Shown here in pieces: positions 9,502 to 17,489 of a stretch of DNA of 25,086 nucleotides. Both the position numbers and the translations under genes were made by a program. Numbering within the stretch: position 1 is the first letter of the stretch; each line of letters opens with the position of its first letter. This stretch comes from a virus, in the IMG/VR virus record IMGVR_UViG_3300017727_000146, positions 1 to 25,086 of that record. One strand, given 5' to 3'. A model generated the notes under the pieces. The model did no database searches. It worked only from the letters and a program-made list of their open reading frames with translations, and was not told the DNA's origin.

Positions 9502-9875
9502 AATTTAATTTCATATACTCTAATGATGCACTACGTGTTAAAACATTTTTAGGAAATGTTCCTAGAAGTATAGAGTGTATAAATTATATGGATATATTTA
9601 ACAAGCTTACAAAAAATGATTTTTATCAATATGAGCCATCTGATGCAGTAGTATCATCTTATTTAATGAGGCAATTACAGAATGCAATTAATCGTAATAT
9701 ATCCACAACGATATTTTATGTTTTAGGCAATTTAAATACAGAGACGGTTGGAGGAATACAAAGTTATGTAGAATCATTATCATCTAAACCTATTACTTAT
9801 AAAATTTATCATTCACCGGATATTATGGTCAATGGCACAGCTGAGCTATTTGATGACATAATAGAATTTGAATGA
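9483..9875 (+). CDS. protein of unknown function, 130 residues
   Basis: The start at 9483 lies inside the end of the preceding gene, with purine-rich AGAAG just upstream acting as a possible weak ribosome-binding sequence. The protein looks alpha/beta, with hydrophobic strands (TTIFYVLGNLN, about 80-90, and PITYKIYHSPDI, about 102-113) separated by a helix (VGGIQSYVES). No catalytic motif is evident and there is no signal or membrane segment. The stop overlaps the next start as ATGA. No family is recognised. Confidence 0.68.
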   Translation: MEEEHIEFNFIYSNDALRVKTFLGNVPRSIECINYMDIFNKLTKNDFYQYEPSDAVVSSYLMRQLQNAINRNISTTIFYVLGNLNTETVGGIQSYVESLSSKPITYKIYHSPDIMVNGTAELFDDIIEFE

Positions 9876-10435
9876 AAACTCACAGAATATTTAATAAAGG
9901 ACAAAATGTATACTGCTTATTAGCATCCCATACTAATCCTAATATACTTTTACCAGTTAAGGGTAAAATCTTAGATTCCAAATGGGATCCAGTAAATCCT
10001 CTTTATCAAATTCGTATTATTAAGTTCTATGATAATATGAAATTTTTAAAACAACATTTCTTTGATATGAATTTCAGGCATGTGTTTGAAAACAGAGCAA
10101 GAAAAATGATTCTTAAAGCTGATGATTATAAAACAGCAAAAGTATTAGAAGATAGATTAAATGAAAAAGATAGAGAAAGGTTTTATGTAGTTATAGAATC
10201 GGTTATGTGTACTAAAACAAAAGTTGGGTTATCAGAATTATTTGAGAAGGTACAACTTTATATGATATCTAAAAATCTAAAAGAAATAAGAGAAATTTCT
10301 GCAAGACCATTTTTTAAAGGTCCACTTTCATTAGATAGTATAAAAGAATTTGATGCAAGATATAAAAAAGGCTGGTTAGATAAATTTGAAAAAGGTGACC
10401 TTAATATTGATAAGTACCTTGACAGCCTAAGTTGA
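9872..10435 (+). CDS. protein of unknown function with SH3-like start, 187 residues
   Basis: The ATG overlaps the previous TGA by four bases (ATGA). Residues 1-55 (KGQNVYCLL, PVKGKILDSKW, YQIRIIKF) have the strand pattern of a small SH3-like barrel. The rest is helical and charged, including an Arg/Lys/Glu-rich segment around 75-105 and a final aromatic-basic region (FDARYKKGWLDKFEKGDLN). The family is not recognised. It is the last gene of the four-gene unit, and its TGA stop overlaps the promoter-like box of the baseplate operon. A regulatory or assembly function would fit but is speculation. Confidence 0.68.
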   Translation: MKTHRIFNKGQNVYCLLASHTNPNILLPVKGKILDSKWDPVNPLYQIRIIKFYDNMKFLKQHFFDMNFRHVFENRARKMILKADDYKTAKVLEDRLNEKDRERFYVVIESVMCTKTKVGLSELFEKVQLYMISKNLKEIREISARPFFKGPLSLDSIKEFDARYKKGWLDKFEKGDLNIDKYLDSLS

Positions 10436-10450
10436 ATATATAATAAAAAT
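10434..10450 (+). promoter_or_regulatory. putative late promoter for the tube/hub operon
   Basis: GAATATATAATAAAAATAA is the clearest copy of the box. It begins inside the TGA stop of the preceding gene and lies 28 bases before the ATG at 10462. It heads three baseplate/tube genes. No SD is present in the leader GACTCAAAT. Confidence 0.6.
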
Positions 10451-10461
10451 AAGACTCAAAT

Positions 10462-12303
10462 ATGGGACCGGTCCAAACTGACATTAGCAGTTTAAACAGC
10501 GCAATGCCTCAATCACCAAATAGTCAATCAGGAGCAGTGCTTCCGGCTTTTGGTGGTGAATCAGTTGGTTTTGCTGCTGATGTATCAGCTGCTTATGCAA
10601 AAGGATTTTATGCACAGGCTGGTAAACCTGCTCGTGCAACTGTGCCTACTAATATGGTAGACCAGGACATTCCTGCGGCTATTGGTAATAAATATGCTTT
10701 ATTTAATTTTCAAGGATTTAATGGGGCAGGTTCTCAGGCAGCTACAAAATTTTATACTGATCAACCTGATAATATATTAATGGGAGGTGAGGGTGCAAAA
10801 GGTATTTCGCTCCCAAGCTTAATAAACTGGTTTAAAGACAAATATCCAAAAATACAATATTCACCATCAGAATTTTTATATTCTAAATATTACAAGAAGA
10901 TTCCACTTAATCATTTAATTACATTAAGAAGGTTTCCAATGCCTGTAACTGATAACATTTATAATTATCAAACAATGACTGCTTCTGAGAATGGTACACC
11001 AGATTCAAACACTGAAACAGACGCAACAATGGCTGCTGGTGTAACTGCTATAACTTATATGGGAGCAACCGCAGGTAATCAGTTGGAGGAATTATTAAAA
11101 ATGAGTTTTGGTTTAAAGTGGAAACAACTTGATGCTAAATTTGAAGAAATAGAATTAGCTAAAGGGATGAGTGGTTTTAGTGCAGGTAATATGGGAATGG
11201 GCGGAATTGCTGGTAATATTGTAAATGCCACTGTTGATGCCGGTCAAGGAACGTCATATAAAGAAAGACATGCAGCAAAATATGGTAAAGGTGCATTAAC
11301 AGGTGATAAGTTAGGTACTACATATGCCGACTTTGTATTAGGACCAGTGAATGTTGTAGATAATACAACAATTAGAGATAGAGGAATAAATTTTCAAAAT
11401 GATATGAGATTGCAATTTGAATATGAACTCAGATCTTTAGCATTTATTAATCCAAAGGTTGCTATGATTGATATTATGAGCAATATGTTAACTATGACAA
11501 CTAACAATGCATCATTTTTTGGTGGAGGTCATAGATACTATGGATCTGCTGGTGATGTTGGTACAGCATTAGGCGATACCAGTGCATTACAGAATGGAGA
11601 TTTTGTAGGATATTTTAAAAGTATTGCTTCAGATATAAAAACTGGTTTTACTGGTTTATTTGGTGGAGCTGATGGTGAATTTGATGGTAATAAGATAAAA
11701 GAAGCTTTAAAAACAATAGGAACTAATCTATTAGGAAATATGATGGGAGGGTTTTTAGGTAATATGGGAATTGGTAATACAGCAACAGCTGCTACTAGGT
11801 CTTTTATTAGCGGAGAACCAACAGGTGATTGGCATGTGACAGTGGGTAATCCTCTTAATCCTATTTGTATGATGGGTAATATGATTTGTGATAGTACTGA
11901 AATGGAATTAGGCCAAGGATTAGGATATGATGATTTTCCTATGGAAGTAAAATTTAACATAAATTTAAAACATGGTAAGCCTAGAGATAAAGGTGATATA
12001 GAAAATATGTTTAATGCAGGCCAAGGTAGAATATATGCAGCAATACAAGATGAAGCTGATTATTTAAATTTAGATACGACAGATACACCGGTGCAAACTT
12101 ACGGAAATATTCCAACGGGTACTAATGATATTCAACAGAGTTCTCAATTAGAAGGAGGTACTGCTACTAATGGATATAATGCAGGCGCACCAGCATCTAC
12201 ATTTCCTCCAGATCAAATAAAAAATATTGATACGGCGCCTGATAATTTAGGTATTCCTATTAACTTATTTGAAGGTACAAAGAAAGCTGTTGTTGATGCA
12301 TAA
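10462..12303 (+). CDS. tail tube/baseplate-like virion protein
   Basis: The 613-residue protein has a Gly/Ala-rich N-terminus (to about 70) and a segment IPLNHLITLRRFPMPVTDN (147-165) of a kind I associate with structural proteins of T4-related phages. A long central region has Met/Gly-rich stretches, and the conserved-looking C-terminal domain spans about 455-525 (GDWHVTVGNPLNPICMMGN, then DFPMEVKFNINLKHGKPRDK). That last domain has the strand-turn-strand look of tail-tube or tube-adaptor proteins. Its place just before a LysM-like adaptor, hub and spike supports a role at the tube-baseplate junction, similar in position to T4 gp48/gp54. This is inference from order and composition, not a firm family match. 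It has no signal peptide. The start follows a leader without SD. Confidence 0.6.
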   Translation: MGPVQTDISSLNSAMPQSPNSQSGAVLPAFGGESVGFAADVSAAYAKGFYAQAGKPARATVPTNMVDQDIPAAIGNKYALFNFQGFNGAGSQAATKFYTDQPDNILMGGEGAKGISLPSLINWFKDKYPKIQYSPSEFLYSKYYKKIPLNHLITLRRFPMPVTDNIYNYQTMTASENGTPDSNTETDATMAAGVTAITYMGATAGNQLEELLKMSFGLKWKQLDAKFEEIELAKGMSGFSAGNMGMGGIAGNIVNATVDAGQGTSYKERHAAKYGKGALTGDKLGTTYADFVLGPVNVVDNTTIRDRGINFQNDMRLQFEYELRSLAFINPKVAMIDIMSNMLTMTTNNASFFGGGHRYYGSAGDVGTALGDTSALQNGDFVGYFKSIASDIKTGFTGLFGGADGEFDGNKIKEALKTIGTNLLGNMMGGFLGNMGIGNTATAATRSFISGEPTGDWHVTVGNPLNPICMMGNMICDSTEMELGQGLGYDDFPMEVKFNINLKHGKPRDKGDIENMFNAGQGRIYAAIQDEADYLNLDTTDTPVQTYGNIPTGTNDIQQSSQLEGGTATNGYNAGAPASTFPPDQIKNIDTAPDNLGIPINLFEGTKKAVVDA

Positions 12304-12318
12304 TTAAATTAATTTAAA

Positions 12319-12858
12319 ATGAATATTAAATCTCTTACTTTAAAAAATAAATTGACAATTGAAAGAACTGGTGAGCAGTATTTTGATTTAACTGCTCCTT
12401 CGTTTAGGTATAAGCCAGAACTAGGTATTAAGGCATTACACTATATTAAACAAGATCAGGTAGGAAGAATGGATAAAGTATCACTTCAGTATTTTGGAAA
12501 GAGTGATTATGTAGATGCTCTTTGTATAGTTAATAATATATTTAATCCTTTTTCATTAAATGAAGGAGATGTTATAATTATTCCTAACTTGTCTGACTTA
12601 GCAGCGGTTTATAGTAGACCTAACGCTGCCTCTAGACCTAATCCTGTTTTAGAGGATTATGTTAATACAGATAGACAAAGCGAAAAAGATCAAGCCAGAG
12701 TACAAAGATTAGTACAAAAAGCAAAAACAAAGGAGAGTGGTGTAGATACACCTATACCTCCTAATATGCTACAACAAGGTCAAGAATCTAAAATATACGA
12801 AGGAGGAAATATAACCTTAGGTGCAAATTTACCAATACGTAATAATAATAATTCTTAA
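12319..12858 (+). CDS. LysM-like baseplate adaptor protein
   Basis: This 179-residue protein has a LysM-like core (DYVDALCIVNNIFNPFSLNE, then GDVIIIPN, about 57-85), the module also found in T4 gp53-type wedge proteins and in tube-to-spike adaptors of contractile systems. The first 45 residues are beta-rich (YFDLTAPSFRYKPE). The region after 90 is polar, with Arg/Lys and Gln, and probably extended. In phage and injection-system clusters a LysM protein typically lies next to the hub gene, as here: the hub starts 3 bases after its stop. It is separated by 15 A/T bases from the preceding gene. I am fairly confident of a baseplate role, less so of a one-to-one T4 counterpart. Confidence 0.65.
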   Translation: MNIKSLTLKNKLTIERTGEQYFDLTAPSFRYKPELGIKALHYIKQDQVGRMDKVSLQYFGKSDYVDALCIVNNIFNPFSLNEGDVIIIPNLSDLAAVYSRPNAASRPNPVLEDYVNTDRQSEKDQARVQRLVQKAKTKESGVDTPIPPNMLQQGQESKIYEGGNITLGANLPIRNNNNS

Positions 12859-12861
12859 GAT

Positions 12862-14364
12862 ATGTCTGAAAGTGTAGTTGAAAGAAATATACTAACAATA
12901 ATAGAACCTACTATAGAATTAGATGCTCTTACTATGTTAGATAGAGAAAGTAACTCAGATAATTCAAACGGGCTAGCAATGGAAGTTAGACCTTCTAAAT
13001 TTTCTTCTATAGTTCCTTATGTTATAGTAAATGGATATGAAGTAGACTTTACTAAATTACGCTTTTTTGAGGTAAATAATGAAGATTTTTATCCAACTAT
13101 TAAATTAATATTTGCAGATAGAGACAATATGTTTACTAGTAGATTTTACCCTAAGGATGGTGATATTGTTAAAATAAACATTAGATCCCAGGGAGATGAA
13201 ACTACATTTAAGCCTATAAGAATAGATTTTACTATTAATTACTGTAAGCCAATTAATAGTAATGCAGGCGGTGGTCGATTAGTTGCTAATGAATATTTAC
13301 TTACAGGTAGAATGTTTGTTCCTAATCTATTTACTGAAAATGTATCTTATGAGGAAGATGTTACAAGCTGGGATGCGTTATTAAATATTGCAGAAAAACT
13401 AAAATTAGGTTATGCATCTAATGTTGAAGAAACTGCCGACCAGATGACTTGGACTAATCCTAATGATACTAATGAAACTTGGATACAAGACATAGTATCT
13501 AATAGTTATTTAAATGATGAAAGTTTTTTTACTTCTTATATTGATCCATATTATTATTTAACAATGGTTGATGTAAATAGATTATTTAGCCAAGAAGGCG
13601 CAATTGAAATAAGTCAAGATTTTTTGAGAGGCTCTGCAGATACTTTTACTGAAGATATTATAAGTGAAGCAACTACAATGCCAAATATATTAACTAATTT
13701 AGTGCAGATGCAAGGAAACTCTAGATATATGAGTTCCTTTCAATTAACAAATAATACAGGTAAAATTAGTAAAGCAAATGGTTATAAAAGATATACACAA
13801 TATTGGGATCTAGAGGCTAAGGAATGGATCAGTGAATTTGTTGATCCTTTTACTAATAATACTCCTGGTATGATACCTGCAACAAAAGGTAGGTTATTAA
13901 ATGGTGAAACAGAAGGTCCAAGAAATGAACAAGTTAAATATAAATATTTAGGTACACAAGGTGATAATGTACATTCTGAATTTCAATATAGCACAGTATT
14001 AAATTATCAAAATAATACTGAAATTAATAAAATGGGAATGACTGTAGAATTACAGACAGTGAATCCAGCTATAGTAAGATATAGTAGAATTTATTGTTTA
14101 GTTTTAGAATATAATGATCTTGCAAAAACTGCTTTACTACAACCTTCTTTAAGTGAAATTGAAGGTGACATAGAACCTCAAACCAGACAATCAGAAGAAT
14201 TTTTAAATAATGAAGAAGCTAGTTTTATTTTAAACGAATACCTAACAGGATTTTATGTTGTAACTGGTATTACATATTTTTATTCTAATGGTACAGGTGT
14301 TAATAGTGAACAGCTTAAAATGAGATTAAAATTACAACGTAGAGAGTTCACTCCTACGACATAA
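12862..14364 (+). CDS. baseplate hub protein, gp27/gpD-like
   Basis: The 500-residue protein looks like the hub onto which the spike docks. It has an early beta domain (YVIVNGYEVDFTKLRFFEV, about 53-71, then DGDIVKINIR). A middle segment resembles the second domain of gp27 and phage D-protein hubs (WDALLNIAEKLKLGYASNVE, then TWIQDIVSNSYLN, about 169-218, then IDPYYYLTMVDVNRLF). A long C-terminal beta region runs to the end. T4 gp27 is about 390 residues, so this version is larger. The order LysM adaptor, hub, lipoprotein, tube-like protein, spike supports the role. The start is ATG at 12862 after AAGAT. It ends the operon that begins at 10462. Assignment rests on pattern and context rather than a unique motif. 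Confidence 0.68.
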   Translation: MSESVVERNILTIIEPTIELDALTMLDRESNSDNSNGLAMEVRPSKFSSIVPYVIVNGYEVDFTKLRFFEVNNEDFYPTIKLIFADRDNMFTSRFYPKDGDIVKINIRSQGDETTFKPIRIDFTINYCKPINSNAGGGRLVANEYLLTGRMFVPNLFTENVSYEEDVTSWDALLNIAEKLKLGYASNVEETADQMTWTNPNDTNETWIQDIVSNSYLNDESFFTSYIDPYYYLTMVDVNRLFSQEGAIEISQDFLRGSADTFTEDIISEATTMPNILTNLVQMQGNSRYMSSFQLTNNTGKISKANGYKRYTQYWDLEAKEWISEFVDPFTNNTPGMIPATKGRLLNGETEGPRNEQVKYKYLGTQGDNVHSEFQYSTVLNYQNNTEINKMGMTVELQTVNPAIVRYSRIYCLVLEYNDLAKTALLQPSLSEIEGDIEPQTRQSEEFLNNEEASFILNEYLTGFYVVTGITYFYSNGTGVNSEQLKMRLKLQRREFTPTT

Positions 14365-14378
14365 TAAATATAAAAAGA
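14363..14378 (+). promoter_or_regulatory. putative late promoter box before the lipoprotein/spike unit
   Basis: AATAAATATAAAAAGA overlaps the end of the hub gene and begins about 27 bases before the ATG at 14390. It is a less exact copy of the box but includes an AAATATAAAAA core. The promoter role is inferred. Confidence 0.35.
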
Positions 14379-14379
14379 T

Positions 14380-14423
14380 AACTTAACTTATGAGAAAGAA
14401 AATGATAGCACTGTCGTTAAGTT
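14380..14423. repeat. 8-bp inverted repeat flanking the lipoprotein start
   Basis: AACTTAAC (14380-14387) and GTTAAGTT (14416-14423) are perfect complements. The loop of 28 bases holds the ATG at 14390. In RNA this would place the start codon in the loop, which could modulate translation. The arms are A/T-rich and short. Confidence 0.35.
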
Positions 14424-14581
14424 CAATACTACTATTTGGATGTGGATCCACAAAACCTGCATCTGATGGTTGTTGCGAGAAAACGGTATTAACACAAAGA
14501 GAAGCTGATGAAAAATTATTAGGCGGACTTTTATTTGGATTAATAACTTACGCGATATTTAGTACATTAAAAATAAACTAA
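14390..14581 (+). CDS. small predicted lipoprotein
   Basis: The 63-residue protein has a bacterial lipoprotein signal. MRKKMIAL gives the basic n-region, then comes a hydrophobic h-region and a lipobox LLFGC with Cys18 as the expected lipidated residue. The mature part starts GSTKPASDGCC and ends with a second hydrophobic stretch (GGLLFGLITYAIFSTL, 45-60). It therefore may be anchored at both ends or may insert in a membrane. Phage lipoproteins include outer spanins and superinfection-exclusion proteins; I see no overlapping inner spanin or endolysin nearby. Its place inside the spike/hub cluster could instead point to a virion component or to expression late in infection. Export and lipidation are well supported; the role is not. 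Confidence 0.72.
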   Translation: MRKKMIALSLSSILLFGCGSTKPASDGCCEKTVLTQREADEKLLGGLLFGLITYAIFSTLKIN

Positions 14582-14591
14582 GAAGAAAGAT

Positions 14592-16163
14592 ATGCCTTTA
14601 ATAGATTTAGGAAGTCCTTTTGGTAGTGATGGGTTAGCTCAGTTAGCTGGGCCTTTTGGTTCATACTTAGGAGGTGGTACATTTCCAAGAAGTTATGAAT
14701 TTGCTAAAAGATTTGTAGCATCTGAAAGTGCATACGGTTCTGGTACCAATGGGGTTACTTCAATGGATGATCCTACTTACCTTGGATTTACATTAATGTT
14801 TGATATTAAAAGTCCTTTATTTAATGGGGCAACATCTGGTAATACTGGTATACCAGCCACCGTACCAACTAATCCATCAACTGTTACTGGTGATACTGCA
14901 ACAGAAGGTCTTACAACTAATTTAGAAGCTCCTCCTAGTGGTGGTAGCTCTAATCCGTCTGAACCTTCAGCCGTTGCATATTTAGAAAAAATTGGTGAAA
15001 CTAATAGAGCAAATTATTTAAAAGCATTTATCCAAGGTATTCAAGAAGTTAATCAAACAAGACCTTATTATTTTCAAACAATAGTAGGATTAGAAGATGC
15101 TTGGAAAAAATCCTCAAGCTTTGATATAGACCCTTATCAAGGAACAGTGCCAGGAGAAGGTATTATTATTGGATGTCTTGAAGCTTTAGATTTAAAAATG
15201 ACAGCATTATTTAATTTATATAAAATGGCTGTTTATGATAACATGTATAAGAGGTTTGTGCTGCCTAAAAATTTAATGAGGTTTGACGTTTATGTTTATG
15301 TACAAGAAATTAGAAAATTTCAAACAGTTAGGAATTGGTTAGGGGCAGGTATTGGTGCTTTAAACACACAAGCAAAGAATGATTTTATAAATGAAAATAC
15401 CTCACAAGTTGGATTTAGATTTAGAGAATGTGAATGGGATGCAGCTGCATGTGGTAAATTATTTGGAGGGGTTACTAATGCTGGAGCAGATATTGCATCA
15501 ACTGAAATTAAATTTAGTTATGCTGTAATGGAGAACACTTCTCAATTTTCTGGCTATGACAGTAAATTAGATGAAAGTAAATTACAGAGAAGCACTGATC
15601 CAGGCTTTTTAGGTAAATTAAAACAATTTGGTAAGGATCAAGTAATGGGTCAAGTAGAAGGAGCAATTAATTTAGCAGGTAGAGCTGGTGCAAGCATAAT
15701 TTCAGGGTTTACATTTGGTAATGTGTTTGGTGCAAGAAATGATTTATTAAGTTCTATATCAAATCCACAGGCATTAGCAAATGCAGCATTAGGTGCAGCT
15801 ATACCAGGCACTCTTAGTGATGTTGGGAGTAGAAATACTACTCAAAAAATAGGTGATACTTTATTTGCAGAAGTTGCACCAGTTGGAACAGATTTAGAAT
15901 CAACGCAAAATTTTGATCCAGCTACACCAGTTGGAATAGGTTTGCAATCAATGCAAAATTTTGATCCAGCAGTACCCGTAGGAACAGGTTTGCAATCAAC
16001 TGATTTATTTCCACCAGTACCACCCGTAGGAACAGGTTTGCAATCAACTGATTTATTTCCACCAGTACCACCCGTTGGAACAGGCTTACAATCAACACCT
16101 GCATTTCTTCCGTCTGGACCAATACCTTCTACTTTAAGTGGTAATGAAAATGTATTTGACTAA
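14592..16163 (+). CDS. tube/baseplate-like structural protein with tandem-repeat tail
   Basis: The 523-residue protein begins with a Gly-rich segment and MDDPTYLGFTLMFDIKSPLF (58-77). A Pro/Thr/Ser-rich insert follows (80-128). A folded core (about 130-330) includes TRPYYFQTIVGLEDAWKK (156-173) and RFDVYVYVQEIRKFQT (230-245), resembling tail-tube-type beta domains. A helical Gly/Ala region (340-400) is followed by five copies of a 16-residue repeat (about 430-509). I infer a tube-initiator or baseplate component because it lies between hub and spike genes and its stop overlaps the spike start as TAATG. The repeat tail is unusual for such a protein. It could be a flexible ruler, a docking arm for another subunit, or exposed. 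The start at 14592 has AGAAAG upstream. Confidence 0.58.
   Translation: MPLIDLGSPFGSDGLAQLAGPFGSYLGGGTFPRSYEFAKRFVASESAYGSGTNGVTSMDDPTYLGFTLMFDIKSPLFNGATSGNTGIPATVPTNPSTVTGDTATEGLTTNLEAPPSGGSSNPSEPSAVAYLEKIGETNRANYLKAFIQGIQEVNQTRPYYFQTIVGLEDAWKKSSSFDIDPYQGTVPGEGIIIGCLEALDLKMTALFNLYKMAVYDNMYKRFVLPKNLMRFDVYVYVQEIRKFQTVRNWLGAGIGALNTQAKNDFINENTSQVGFRFRECEWDAAACGKLFGGVTNAGADIASTEIKFSYAVMENTSQFSGYDSKLDESKLQRSTDPGFLGKLKQFGKDQVMGQVEGAINLAGRAGASIISGFTFGNVFGARNDLLSSISNPQALANAALGAAIPGTLSDVGSRNTTQKIGDTLFAEVAPVGTDLESTQNFDPATPVGIGLQSMQNFDPAVPVGTGLQSTDLFPPVPPVGTGLQSTDLFPPVPPVGTGLQSTPAFLPSGPIPSTLSGNENVFD
15879..16118 (+). repeat. five 48-bp in-frame tandem repeats
   Basis: Units start at 15879, 15927, 15975, 16023 and 16071, exactly 48 bases apart. 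Each encodes a 16-residue unit; the consensus is PVGTGLQSTDLFPPVP. Units 3 and 4 are identical in DNA. Units 1-2 use QNFDPA in place of DLFPPV, and unit 5 diverges after TGLQST. Near-identity suggests recent slippage or unequal recombination, so the copy number may vary between isolates. Confidence 0.92.
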
Positions 16164-17080
16164 TGGGAAAGGTAAATCCAAAACAGTTCAACGCTGATGA
16201 TTTAAGAACTACTCAATGGGTAGGAATTGTCGAGGATAGTAATGATGACATCTTTGAAGGTAGATGTAAGATAAGAGTATATGGAAAAATGGATGATCGC
16301 GTAGATCCTGAAGATCCACAAAGTGCATACATTATTCCAACAGCCTCGCTACCTTGGTCAAGACCTCATCAGTTAATGTATGGTGGTAGTAATACTGGTA
16401 GTGGTAAATTTGAAATACCAAAATTAGGATCTATAGTTAGAGTAACATTTGATAATGGAAATTTTTATCAACCAGTGTATCATGAAAACATATACCCTTC
16501 AGATGAAACAAAGGCAGAGATAGAAGCCTCATATCAAAATTCACATGTATTAATATATGATACAGCATTTGGTTTAACTGGTGAGTTACAGGATGGTGTT
16601 TCAGAAGTAACAAATGATAGAGAAGGTGAGCATGTAAAGATTTTTTTTACAGAAGAAAAAGGCATAATGATGGACTATACTACAACAGAAGGTCCAACTA
16701 CTATTAATATAAAACCTGATAATTCAGTTGAAGTAATAAATGCAAATGGTGATACTATTGTAATGCTTAATGATGGAAATATAACATTTACTCATTCTGC
16801 TCAGTTTACAATTAATAGTGGAGCTGATACTGTAATTAATGCAGATACTAATTGTCTTATTAATTGTGTTGATGCTGTTATAAGTGCTACTGGTAAAACT
16901 CATGTAAATTCTCCTAAGATTATTTTAGGTGAACAGGGGACTGATGCGGTACTTAAAGGTACTCAGTTTATCAATGATCTTTATAATAACCATACTCATA
17001 TTGGAAATCATGGCGCACCAACTAGTCCGCCAATGGCACCAGGAAATCCTGCATTAAGTACAAAGAATACAACTGACTAA
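16163..17080 (+). CDS. gp5: baseplate spike protein, gp5/VgrG-tip-like, no lysozyme domain
   Basis: The 305-residue protein has an OB-fold domain (about 17-115: QWVGIVEDSNDD, GRCKIRVYGKMDD, and GSIVRVTFDNGNFYQPVY). A beta-helix spike with repetitive strands follows (about 160-270: GIMMDYTTTEGPT, INIKPDNSVEVINANGD, HSAQFTINSG). The C-terminal tip HTHIGNHGAPTSPP (277-290) is the usual end of this family, and its His residues are candidates for the metal ion held at spike tips. The lysozyme domain that T4 gp5 carries between OB and helix is absent, so cell-wall digestion must come from elsewhere or be unnecessary. The ATG shares one base with the previous TAA. The family call is strong because motif order and length agree. 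Confidence 0.9.
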   Translation: MGKVNPKQFNADDLRTTQWVGIVEDSNDDIFEGRCKIRVYGKMDDRVDPEDPQSAYIIPTASLPWSRPHQLMYGGSNTGSGKFEIPKLGSIVRVTFDNGNFYQPVYHENIYPSDETKAEIEASYQNSHVLIYDTAFGLTGELQDGVSEVTNDREGEHVKIFFTEEKGIMMDYTTTEGPTTINIKPDNSVEVINANGDTIVMLNDGNITFTHSAQFTINSGADTVINADTNCLINCVDAVISATGKTHVNSPKIILGEQGTDAVLKGTQFINDLYNNHTHIGNHGAPTSPPMAPGNPALSTKNTTD

Positions 17081-17091
17081 TATATAAACTA
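17077..17091 (+). promoter_or_regulatory. putative late promoter box before the 17107 gene
   Basis: CTAATATATAAACTA overlaps the TAA stop of the spike gene. Its AATATATAA core starts 28 bases before the ATG at 17107. The leader ACTAATCTAAAC has no SD. Confidence 0.5.
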
Positions 17092-17106
17092 TAAACTAAT
17101 CTAAAC

Positions 17107-17406
17107 ATGGCAACACTCCAAACTGAAAAACTTAAAGCTGATTTAGCTGCTGCGTTTGCAGCAGGATTAAAAACATTAGATGATGAAGCACAAGTAAATA
17201 TTAATGCACTAAAGGAAGTAAAATCTGAAGCTGCTATTAGGAATGCTGCCGGTGCAACCTTTGGTGAAGAAGCATCTGCTGCAATAGATGCTTGGATTAA
17301 AACAGCAACAGTTACTACTGCCGTTACAACTGTTGTAGCAACTAGTGGTGGACCTGGGACTGGTACTGGAGCTGGAACTGGTACACCAGGAACAGCAATT
17401 GCATAA
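17107..17406 (+). CDS. small helical protein of unknown function
   Basis: The 99-residue protein has an Ala/Lys/Glu-rich helical N-terminus (about 1-70; KLKADLAAAFAAGLKTLDDE is typical). It ends in a low-complexity Thr/Val/Gly tail with a GTGTGAGTGTPGT run. It has its own upstream A/T box and is separated by 83 bases from the S1-domain gene, which suggests independent, perhaps high, expression. Composition fits a small abundant virion or scaffold-like protein, but I recognise no family. There is no signal peptide, although the middle VTTAVTTVVAT stretch is hydrophobic. Confidence 0.65.
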   Translation: MATLQTEKLKADLAAAFAAGLKTLDDEAQVNINALKEVKSEAAIRNAAGATFGEEASAAIDAWIKTATVTTAVTTVVATSGGPGTGTGAGTGTPGTAIA

Positions 17407-17451
17407 TGAAACAATCTACTAACTTATATGTATAACTAATACTAGATGTAC

Positions 17452-17472
17452 AAATATATAATCTATAATAAC
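17452..17472 (+). promoter_or_regulatory. putative late promoter box before the S1-domain gene
   Basis: The core AATATATAATC starts at 17453, and a second TATAATAA follows at about 17464. The distance to the ATG at 17490 is 37 bases, the longest in the window. The gap 17407-17489 holds nothing else that I can support. The leader ends in A-rich AAAAAATAAAAA right before the ATG, a strong example of a start without SD. Confidence 0.45.
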
Positions 17473-17489
17473 CTCGTAAAAAATAAAAA

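Noticed and set aside
10465-10474. Perfect palindrome GGACCGGTCC just inside the 10462 gene
   Set aside because: It has no loop, lies in codons 2-5, and is single; nothing ties it to regulation beyond chance or a restriction-type site.
11538-11960. Reverse-strand 140-residue open frame inside the 10462 gene
   Set aside because: It is opposite a supported gene, has no promoter box, and its composition follows the complementary Gly/Asn codons.
12304-12317. Palindrome TTAAATTAATTTAA between two baseplate genes
   Set aside because: It is A/T only in a very A/T-rich gap, has no loop, and is likely to occur by chance; the genes look co-transcribed.
15922-16122. Reverse-strand open frame with repeated Leu/Val-rich sequence
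   Set aside because: It is the shadow of the 48-bp tandem repeats in the forward structural gene.
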